DNA of 5,599 bases from Bacteroidales bacterium (lineage in GTDB: Bacteria; Bacteroidota; Bacteroidia; Bacteroidales; UBA1402), in contig JAAZGQ010000098.1 of assembly GCA_012511135.1 (NCBI GenBank), forward strand, positions 1-5,599, given 5' to 3'. A model generated the notes under the pieces. That model was not told the origin of the DNA and searched no databases. It saw only the letters and a program-made list of their open reading frames with translations. The first letter of the stretch is position 1. Each line of letters starts with the position of its first letter. Below are positions 1-5,599 of this stretch, piece after piece. The translations under genes were made by a program, and so were the position numbers.

Positions 1-2804
1 CCCTGGGTATGGTTAATAACAGCCACCTGAGTGCTGCAGCCGTTTTTCTTGATCAGGAAAGAACCACCGAAGTGGCCACTATGCCTGAGCAGCTTTTACA
101 GGCAAAAGTTTCGGGTTTGAATACTATGTTCAGATCGGGGATGGAAGGATCGGGGGCCAATTTGTTTGTCCGTGGCTTCAATTCGCTTTATGCTTCCAAC
201 CAGCCTATCCTGGTTATTGACGGTATGGTACTGGAAAATGCCCAATTCGGCAGTTCCCTTATAGAAGGATTTATTTCGACACCTTTGGGTGCTATTGATA
301 TTCAGGATATTGACCGTATAACTTTGATCAAGGATGCCAGCTCAGTTTACGGCGTCAAAGGAGCCAACGGTGCGTTGTTGATTCAAACCAAACGCACGAC
401 CGATCTGGCCACCAAAATTAATGTGATGGCAGTTCAGGGTTTAAGTTTGCAGCCCTCAAAAATCCCCATGCTAAATGCAGAGGATGCCAGGCATTACCTG
501 ATTGATATGTACCAAAGTACCGGCCAATACACTGCGACAGAGATACAGGCCCTGCCTTTTGTCGACCAGCAAATTCCGGTACAAGAAGCCTGGGGTTATT
601 CGGGCAATGTGGATTATTACCGGTACAACAAAAACACCGACTGGCAGGAGGAGAATTTCAGGCCGGCCTATAAACAGCAATATTCACTCAATGTCTCGGG
701 TGGTGATGAAGTGGCCGTATATGGTTTGTCTTTGGGTTATGTGAACAAGGAGTCGGTGACGGAGGCTTCGGATTTCAATCGTTTTAATGCCCGTATCAAC
801 ACCGGAATAACTTTCAATCCGGCCATACAGGTTTTTACCAACATGAGTTTTGTGTACGGGATGAAAAACCTTACCAACGAAGGCAGTGCCGGCTTCCTGA
901 ATCCAATCTACTCAGCGCTGGTGAAGGCCCCCTTTACTACATCTTATGTGTATGATGAACACAATCGCAGGTCGCCCAGGTACGAAGAAGTGGATTTCTT
1001 TGGCAATGCCAATCCTGCTGTTGTGACCGGCCTCACTGATTCTGAAAATTCGTTCTACCGCTTTTTGGGCAGTATAGACCTGAATATCAAGCTGAGCGAT
1101 AAGTTTAAACTGGTCTCCAATTTTGGTATTGATTACAACAAAGAAAGAGAACGCATTTTCTACCCGACGGGAGGAATACCTTACGAAAGTATACCACTGG
1201 CCGCCGTCAACAATCAACAGCAACACAGGGTGGAACGCCTGTTTAGCATATTCAGCGAAACCCGGCTGCAATACGGACATGCTTTTGCATACAATCAGCG
1301 CCTGAACGCTGCTCTGGGTTTGCGTTATCTGAATTCCCGTGCCGAAGACGATTACGGCAAAGGATATAATTCTTCGAGCAATTATTTTGTATCTATAGGC
1401 TCCGGCTCCAACAAGCTTTATCAGACCGGCGGGGCCGTGGGTAGCTGGAATTGGCTGGCCCTGTATGGTAATGTCGATTACAATCACAGGGATAAATATT
1501 TTGTCAATGTTTTGCTTTCGTACGATGCTTCTTCGCGTTACGGCTCGGATATTGCTGCTTTTCAGGCTTTCCCCTCTGTGGGGGCAGCCTGGCTGATTTC
1601 TTCGGAAGAATTCATGAAAAACAGTCAGTGGATAGACATGCTCAAACTCAGAGCCAACTACAGTATGACCGGCAACGACGGTATTGGAAACTATACTGCC
1701 AGACGCTATTATGTAACTCAAAACTTTTTGGGTAATTACGGCCTGGTAAGAGGCAACCTGGTGAACCAGGAACTCAGACCCGAGAGAAACAACAAGTTAA
1801 GTGCCGGTCTGGATCTTGCTTTGTTGAATGAAAGGCTGAATTTTAGTGTGGATCTTTACAACAGCAGTATCACAGATATGCTCATACATGCAGAGGCTCC
1901 CGCCTATACCGGATTTCGTTATTACATCGAAAACGGGGGAGCAATGCAAAACCGGGGTATCGATTTATCTGTCAATACCCGACTGATCGAAACAGCAGCT
2001 TTGAGCTGGGACCTGGGCCTGGCAGCTTCTCATTATCGCAACAAGATTTTGTCGCTGACTACGGGTGATTTTGCTACTCCCATAGCCGGCGGGCTGGTCA
2101 GAACTGAGGTCGGGAAGCCCCTGGGCATTTTTTACGGCTACAAAACCGAGGGTGTTTATCAGACCGCAGCCCAGGCTGCCGAAAACCAGCTCTACAAAAT
2201 GACAGGAACGGTAAAAGCGCCTTTTGCCGCCGGTGATGTACGCTTTGTCAATACCAACGAAGACGATTTGATTGACCAGGAGGACTTACAGCAGATAGGT
2301 GATCCCAATCCCGATATATACGGTTCTTTCTGGACGGATTTTACCTGGAAGGCTGTTAGCTTCTCGGCCGTGTTCCGCTATTCCCTGGGGAACGATGTCT
2401 ATAATTATACCCGCAGAAACCTGGAATCGATGTCCTCTTTTGCCAATCAGACCCAGGCAGTGCTGAACCGATGGAAATCGGAGGCTCAGCCGGCCACTTT
2501 GCCCAGAGCAGTCTATGGTGACCCGATGGGAAATGCCGCTTTTTCGGATCGCTGGATAGAAGACGGTTCTTACCTGAAACTCAAAAACCTGAGCCTGGCT
2601 TACGCTATTCCAATACAAAACGGTGTACTTAGAAGTCTGACAGTATATGGAGCGGCCGAAAATCTTTTCTGCCTGACCGCTTACAAAGGTTATGATCCCG
2701 AGATAATCAGCTCATCTGCCGAAAATCCGCTTTATTACGGTATTGATGCTTTTACTACTCCTACCTGCAGGACTTTTTATTTAGGCATTAAAATTGGATT
2801 ATAA
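1..2804 (+). CDS. SusC/RagA-family TonB-dependent outer-membrane transporter, 5'-truncated by the window
   Basis: This is the outer-membrane barrel of a SusCD importer, which takes up a ligand using TonB-ExbBD energy. Residues are numbered from the Met codon at 9, which is internal: the frame is already open at position 3 and no signal peptide follows. The missing N-terminus should hold the signal peptide and the carboxypeptidase-regulatory-like domain. The plug runs from about residue 1 to 130, with PILVIDGM at 66-73 and the SusC/RagA signature (IDRITLIKDASSVYG, GANGALLIQT) at 101-127. NTDW (209-212) and NVSGG (228-232) mark entry into the barrel. Further family landmarks are YDASSRYG (505-512), FPSVGAAW (521-528), LKLR (545-548), RPER (590-593), a DxNxDG-type loop in degenerate form (748-759) and GYDPE (894-898). 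At 931 residues without its N-terminus, it fits the family's usual 1000 or so. The chain ends LGIKIGL, so the last residue is Leu where Phe is usual. The susD-like gene follows after 19 bp. The family is certain; the ligand is unknown. Confidence 0.97.
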   Translation, partial: LGMVNNSHLSAAAVFLDQERTTEVATMPEQLLQAKVSGLNTMFRSGMEGSGANLFVRGFNSLYASNQPILVIDGMVLENAQFGSSLIEGFISTPLGAIDIQDIDRITLIKDASSVYGVKGANGALLIQTKRTTDLATKINVMAVQGLSLQPSKIPMLNAEDARHYLIDMYQSTGQYTATEIQALPFVDQQIPVQEAWGYSGNVDYYRYNKNTDWQEENFRPAYKQQYSLNVSGGDEVAVYGLSLGYVNKESVTEASDFNRFNARINTGITFNPAIQVFTNMSFVYGMKNLTNEGSAGFLNPIYSALVKAPFTTSYVYDEHNRRSPRYEEVDFFGNANPAVVTGLTDSENSFYRFLGSIDLNIKLSDKFKLVSNFGIDYNKERERIFYPTGGIPYESIPLAAVNNQQQHRVERLFSIFSETRLQYGHAFAYNQRLNAALGLRYLNSRAEDDYGKGYNSSSNYFVSIGSGSNKLYQTGGAVGSWNWLALYGNVDYNHRDKYFVNVLLSYDASSRYGSDIAAFQAFPSVGAAWLISSEEFMKNSQWIDMLKLRANYSMTGNDGIGNYTARRYYVTQNFLGNYGLVRGNLVNQELRPERNNKLSAGLDLALLNERLNFSVDLYNSSITDMLIHAEAPAYTGFRYYIENGGAMQNRGIDLSVNTRLIETAALSWDLGLAASHYRNKILSLTTGDFATPIAGGLVRTEVGKPLGIFYGYKTEGVYQTAAQAAENQLYKMTGTVKAPFAAGDVRFVNTNEDDLIDQEDLQQIGDPNPDIYGSFWTDFTWKAVSFSAVFRYSLGNDVYNYTRRNLESMSSFANQTQAVLNRWKSEAQPATLPRAVYGDPMGNAAFSDRWIEDGSYLKLKNLSLAYAIPIQNGVLRSLTVYGAAENLFCLTAYKGYDPEIISSSAENPLYYGIDAFTTPTCRTFYLGIKIGL
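204..395 (+). other. SusC/RagA plug signature region
   Basis: Codons 66-129 of the transporter (counted from the Met codon at 9) encode the plug segment that separates SusC/RagA proteins from other TonB-dependent receptors. It starts with PILVIDGM and ends with the conserved IDIQDIDRITLIKDASSVYG and GANGALLIQTKR blocks. The preceding LFVRGFNS (52-59) matches the usual 'irG..S' element. All conserved parts are present, so the plug appears intact. Confidence 0.9.
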
Positions 2805-2823
2805 GCATTAGAATTCTACCACT
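2805..2823. other. susC-susD intergenic gap, no promoter or terminator seen
   Basis: This 19 bp spacer is too short to hold both a terminator and a promoter. It has no GC-rich hairpin and no Shine-Dalgarno-like purine run. An in-frame TAG at 2809-2811 fixes the susD start downstream of it. The two genes are most simply co-transcribed. Confidence 0.6.
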
Positions 2824-2883
2824 ATGAAGACAAACAAATATATAGCCTTAGTTGTTTTGATTGGCAGCCTGATGATGTCCTCC
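2824..2883 (+). other. Lipoprotein (SPII) signal peptide of the SusD-like protein
   Basis: Codons 1-20 encode MKTNK, a hydrophobic core (YIALVVLIGSLMM) and SS, followed by Cys21 at 2884-2886. This gives lipobox MSSC for lipidation and cleavage by signal peptidase II. The residues after Cys21 include Asp24, Asp26 and Asp27, in line with acidic surface-export signals described for Bacteroidota lipoproteins. Confidence 0.85.
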
Positions 2884-4572
2884 TGTGTGCAGACGGATAT
2901 CGATGATGCACTGGAATACGATCAGCATTACAAAACCACCGAAGATGCCGATAATGCCATTTTGGGAGTGTATTCTTCTTTTATGCGTATGGCCGATCAA
3001 ATGCTTATCCTGAACGAACTCAGGGGAGAACTGACGGATCTTACTATCCATTCCGGACAGGAGCTGCAGGAAATTGATGCCGCCAATCCATCAGAATTGC
3101 ATACCCTGGCCGATCCTACTTCGTATTACAATGTGATTTTGAATTGCAACGATGCTTTGGAGAACTTTAGGATTATGTACGAGAACAACAGGATGACTCA
3201 GGAAGAATTTCGGGAGCGTTTTGCCGACCTGACGGCCATGCGTTGTTACATGTATCTGCAGTTGGCAGCTCAGTTTGGCCGGGTTCATTACATTACCAGA
3301 CCCTTGGTCAATCTCCTGGATATGAAAAGCTATCGCGATTCGGCCAAAATCGATATTGATCAATTATTGCCCAGGCTGATAACCGATATGGAAAACCTGG
3401 AATTCATGGATCCTTATGTTACATCGCCTTTGGTACAGCATAATCTGGACGGTTACGACCTGTCGTATTTCTTTATCAACAAGAAACTGATGCTGGCCGA
3501 TCTCTATCTCTGGAACGGCGATTATCTGCAGGCTGCCACTTTGTACAAAGAATTGATGGACACCTACAGCGATGGTCCTGCTACGGAGAACTGCTATACT
3601 TACAAACTGGCGGCAGCTACCACCTGGACTACGGCCACGGCTTATTCTACCTGGGCCTACCAAATCTTTTTCCTCAGGTACAAAGAGGACGATATGGAGG
3701 CATACAACAACCAATGGGTAAATATATTTTCGGACGATATGACAGCCCGCAGGATTCGTTACGAATGGATTTGGAGCATGAGTTACGATGCGGCTTTTGA
3801 ACCCTCTTTCCCTTTGATTGATTTGTTTGCCAAGCCCGAAGACGGAGGCAGTTATTTGTTGAAACCTTCAGCTTATGCGGTAGAAGATTTGTTTGGCAGT
3901 CAAAAGATGCAGAATGGTTTCACTTTGGACGGACGCGGCCCGGAGGCCTCTTATTATCAGAGTCCCGACGGGGAATACGTTATAAGTAAATACCTCTATC
4001 GTTACGATCCCGGCAAACCTTACGAACGGGCCGGCAGGCTTTACCTGTATCGCGGAGGCCTGCTTCACCTGCGCTATGCCGAAGCCGCCAACCGGGCAGG
4101 TTATCCGGACGTGGCTTATGCTATTGTTAACCAGGGTATTGCAGGCACTTACGGAGTGGGCCTGGAATCGGTGGTAGATTACCCGGAACCCTTTTATTTT
4201 GATCCCCGTTATACTACTACACCTTATTACAGAGGCCCCTGGAGATATAATTTTGGCATCAGGGGACGAGCCTGGCTGCAATCCAAAGAAACTTCTGCCT
4301 TTGCCGACAAAACATTGGCCGAATGTACCAACAAACAGGATTCTATTCAGGTGATGGAAAAAATTATTATGGACGAATGTGCCCTGGAATGTGCTTACGA
4401 AGGTCATCGTTTTCCCGATCTGGTACGTGTGGCCCGGCGCATGAACCGCGAAGCCGAGGGTGCAGGCAATACATATATGCAAACAGTATTGCAAGGTAAA
4501 TACCTAAAATCGGGACGGAGCTTGCCCGACTATTCGAACGAAGAAAATTGGTTTCTTCCTTATTATGAATAA
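2824..4572 (+). CDS. SusD/RagB-family nutrient-binding outer-membrane lipoprotein
   Basis: This is the surface lipoprotein partner of the preceding transporter. It binds the ligand outside the cell and forms the lid on the SusC barrel. The gene is complete, at 582 residues, within the usual 450-700 range. The start is fixed by an in-frame TAG at 2809-2811 and by a lipoprotein signal directly after the Met: a basic n-region, a hydrophobic core and lipobox MSSC with Cys21. The residues after the Cys are acidic (VQTDIDD), consistent with surface export in this phylum. The N-terminal SusD-like domain includes LRGELTD (66-72), YYNVILNCNDAL (101-112) and RCYMYLQLAAQFG (140-152). A TPR-like helical stretch follows at about 216-247 (NKKLMLADLYLWNGDYLQAA). 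The C-terminal RagB/SusD domain has the diagnostic ECAYEGHRFPDLVR (522-535), and the chain ends NWFLPYYE, the usual family ending. The family call is certain. The ligand is not predictable: no degradative enzyme is visible beside it, and RagB-type relatives bind peptides rather than glycans. Confidence 0.97.
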   Translation: MKTNKYIALVVLIGSLMMSSCVQTDIDDALEYDQHYKTTEDADNAILGVYSSFMRMADQMLILNELRGELTDLTIHSGQELQEIDAANPSELHTLADPTSYYNVILNCNDALENFRIMYENNRMTQEEFRERFADLTAMRCYMYLQLAAQFGRVHYITRPLVNLLDMKSYRDSAKIDIDQLLPRLITDMENLEFMDPYVTSPLVQHNLDGYDLSYFFINKKLMLADLYLWNGDYLQAATLYKELMDTYSDGPATENCYTYKLAAATTWTTATAYSTWAYQIFFLRYKEDDMEAYNNQWVNIFSDDMTARRIRYEWIWSMSYDAAFEPSFPLIDLFAKPEDGGSYLLKPSAYAVEDLFGSQKMQNGFTLDGRGPEASYYQSPDGEYVISKYLYRYDPGKPYERAGRLYLYRGGLLHLRYAEAANRAGYPDVAYAIVNQGIAGTYGVGLESVVDYPEPFYFDPRYTTTPYYRGPWRYNFGIRGRAWLQSKETSAFADKTLAECTNKQDSIQVMEKIIMDECALECAYEGHRFPDLVRVARRMNREAEGAGNTYMQTVLQGKYLKSGRSLPDYSNEENWFLPYYE

Positions 4573-4619
4573 ATACCAATAAACCAATCATCAATAATCA
4601 CTCCTAAAACCAATTGACT
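4573..4619. promoter_or_regulatory. AT-rich leader before the third gene, with three ACCAAT copies
   Basis: This 47 bp spacer is rich in A, T and C. It has three copies of ACCAAT (4575-4580, 4583-4588, 4609-4614). There is no GC-rich hairpin or T-run to act as a terminator, no Shine-Dalgarno sequence, and no clear Bacteroidota promoter of the TTTG / TAnnTTTG type. The in-frame TAA at 4605-4607 makes the ATG at 4620 the first usable start. I read it as an intra-operon leader with AT-rich translation initiation. A regulatory role for the repeats is only a possibility. Confidence 0.35.
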
Positions 4620-4685
4620 ATGAAAAAAATCTACTACCTGACTTTAGTACTTCTACTTTGTCTGATTTCTGCCGGAGCTTATGCT
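4620..4685 (+). other. Sec (SPI) signal peptide of the third gene product
   Basis: Codons 1-22 encode two Lys after the Met, a Leu-rich core (residues 7-16) and an AYA cleavage motif, with Gln23 as the likely first mature residue. Gln at the start of the mature chain is common in exported proteins of Bacteroidota. The protein is therefore exported across the inner membrane without lipidation. Confidence 0.85.
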
Positions 4686-5599
4686 CAGGCTTTGATTGAA
4701 ACAGACTACGTGGTGGAGTATCCTTTTGACGAATCAGATTATGCCGGCGAGACCGAGGTTACCATTGCCGATGCAACCGTAACCTTTACCGCAGATGCTT
4801 TTAACACCTGTGGTTTGCCTTTTGGCACCGGTACGCTGATTATTATGGAAGAGGGTGCAGAAATTGTAATGTATGATTCTCCGGATACCTGGTTTCCCGA
4901 TGCGGATGCAGATGAAAATATGGATTATATAGATTATCTGACGGATTCCGAAGGACAAAAAGTTACATCAGTTCCCTTTAATTTTATGATAAACGGCAAC
5001 AGTCGTATAGTGCTCGACAGCAAGTGCCGTTTTGGTGGTGTTATTTCCGGCAGCGGAAATCTGACCCTTGTAGTGGGCGACTCTACAATACTGGACTCCG
5101 ATTTGGCCATTTCCTCCCTGGGTGAATTCACAGGAACGCTGACCATAGAGCTCAAAGATGGATGCAATCAGCTTTTGCTGGGTGCAACTTATCCGGGTAC
5201 TTGCCCTACCGACAATGTGTCGTACAACAACCCTTCTTCCAAGTGTTATCATGCCATTCCCTGGACACTGGTTTTGCCCGAAGGCGTTCATGTGTACACA
5301 CAGGACAATACTCATACCTGTTTCCCAAAAACCATAGGCCATGCCTATGTGCATTGCAGTTCAACCTGTACTTTCCGTTCCAATGAACTACATCTCTACG
5401 ATTTGGAAATTGACGGAGGTGGTGATACCCGTAACTTTGAAATGTATTCCGTAGGACAGGGCTTCAATTACCCGGTACATTATCTGGGCTCTTATGCTTA
5501 TGTCCGTACCGGTGCATTGTATGTGAATGGAGACGAGGCCTCTTTTTCGAACATTATCAATCGCATTTCCATTCGTGGTCGTGAAATGTTTGTAGGAGG
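4620..5599 (+). CDS. Secreted, cysteine-containing, beta-rich protein of unknown function, 3'-truncated by the window
   Basis: I do not recognise a named family with certainty. The frame is open for 326 codons to the right edge with no stop. The start is fixed by an in-frame TAA at 4605-4607 and by a clear Sec signal: MKK, a hydrophobic core, then AYA before Gln23 (signal peptidase I, after Ala22). Cys14 lies inside the core and does not form a lipobox. The mature part is rich in short alternating beta strands, Gly, Thr, Asp and aromatics. It has eight cysteines (64, 136, 182, 195, 209, 234, 246, 250). Residues 139-176 have a GxISGSGNLTL ... FTGTLTI pattern, typical of beta-helix-like surface proteins. 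Residues 94-105 form an aspartate loop like a calcium site. It follows the susD-like gene by 47 bp on the same strand, so a surface or extracellular role linked to the transporter is the best inference. Options are an adhesin, a ligand-binding protein or a pectate-lyase-like beta-helix enzyme. No catalytic motif is visible, and the missing C-terminus could hold a catalytic or type IX sorting domain. Confidence 0.85.
   Translation, partial: MKKIYYLTLVLLLCLISAGAYAQALIETDYVVEYPFDESDYAGETEVTIADATVTFTADAFNTCGLPFGTGTLIIMEEGAEIVMYDSPDTWFPDADADENMDYIDYLTDSEGQKVTSVPFNFMINGNSRIVLDSKCRFGGVISGSGNLTLVVGDSTILDSDLAISSLGEFTGTLTIELKDGCNQLLLGATYPGTCPTDNVSYNNPSSKCYHAIPWTLVLPEGVHVYTQDNTHTCFPKTIGHAYVHCSSTCTFRSNELHLYDLEIDGGGDTRNFEMYSVGQGFNYPVHYLGSYAYVRTGALYVNGDEASFSNIINRISIRGREMFVG
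4899..4934 (+). other. Aspartate loop resembling a calcium-binding TSP3 / EF-hand loop
   Basis: Codons 94-105 of the third gene encode DADADENMDYID. Asp falls at loop positions 1, 3, 5, 9 and 12, with Asn at 7. This is the spacing of thrombospondin type-3 loops (DxDxDGxxDxxD) and close to an EF-hand loop. The Gly normally at position 6 is Glu here. There is only one copy in the visible part, and calcium binding is inferred from spacing alone. Confidence 0.45.

Noticed and set aside
9..11. ATG at 9 as the start codon of the SusC-like gene.
   Set aside because: No signal peptide follows and the frame is open upstream to the window edge. The residues after it align with the start of the plug domain, so the true start lies outside the window.
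912..1721. 269-codon open frame on the minus strand.
   Set aside because: It lies wholly antisense to conserved barrel-coding sequence of the SusC-like gene, and its translation has no recognisable domain or signal. It is a shadow frame.
2250..2285. EF-hand-like loop in the SusC-like protein (residues 748-759, NTNEDDLIDQED) as a novel calcium site.
   Set aside because: A DxNxDGxIxxxD loop is a normal conserved element of SusC-family barrels. Here it is only a degenerate version, so it is not a novelty.
3868..4494. 208-codon open frame on the minus strand.
   Set aside because: It is antisense to the conserved C-terminal half of the SusD-like gene, including the EGHRFPDLVR motif. There is no independent evidence of coding.
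4573..4619. A terminator separating susD from the third gene.
   Set aside because: No GC-rich stem or T-run can be drawn. The only palindrome seen is the 6-base CAATTG at 4611-4616.
4968..5354. 128-codon open frame on the minus strand, with others at 4734-4958 and 4934-5167.
   Set aside because: They overlap the + strand third gene, which has a signal peptide, a fixed start and an uninterrupted frame to the window edge. The minus-strand frames lack any such support.
1..5599. CRISPR array, tRNA or rRNA gene, insertion sequence, or tandem repeats.
   Set aside because: No regularly spaced repeats, structural RNA signatures, transposase motifs or terminal inverted repeats were seen. Almost all of the window is coding.

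Overview
The window looks like chromosomal DNA of a Bacteroidota (Bacteroidetes) bacterium. The main evidence is an adjacent SusC/RagA and SusD/RagB pair, the outer-membrane nutrient importer typical of this phylum. The short AT-rich leaders without a Shine-Dalgarno sequence fit this, as does the lipoprotein signal followed by acidic residues on the SusD partner. The genus cannot be told from the sequence. Nothing suggests a plasmid, phage or insertion sequence.

Layout: all coding is on the + strand and reads as one operon. (1) 1-2804 is the 3' part of a susC-like gene. Its signal peptide and N-terminal carboxypeptidase-regulatory-like domain lie before the window; the plug and the whole beta-barrel are inside. 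(2) 2824-4572 is a complete susD-like lipoprotein gene, 19 bp downstream. (3) 4620-5599 is the 5' part of a third gene, 47 bp further on. It encodes a secreted, beta-strand-rich protein with eight cysteines in its mature part and an aspartate loop resembling a calcium site. It runs off the right edge without a stop. No gap exceeds 50 bp, and neither gap holds a recognisable terminator or promoter.

How they should work together: SusD-type lipoproteins form a lid over the extracellular face of SusC-type TonB-dependent barrels, capture a ligand and pass it to the barrel for import driven by TonB-ExbBD. The third product is exported and probably acts at the cell surface or outside it, as an accessory binding, adhesive or degradative partner, but no catalytic motif is visible in the part present. 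No glycoside hydrolase, lyase, sulfatase, peptidase or regulator is seen, so the ligand (glycan, peptide or other) cannot be named.

The transporter pair is ordinary for the phylum. The least understood element is the third gene. No wholly new system is demonstrable from this window.
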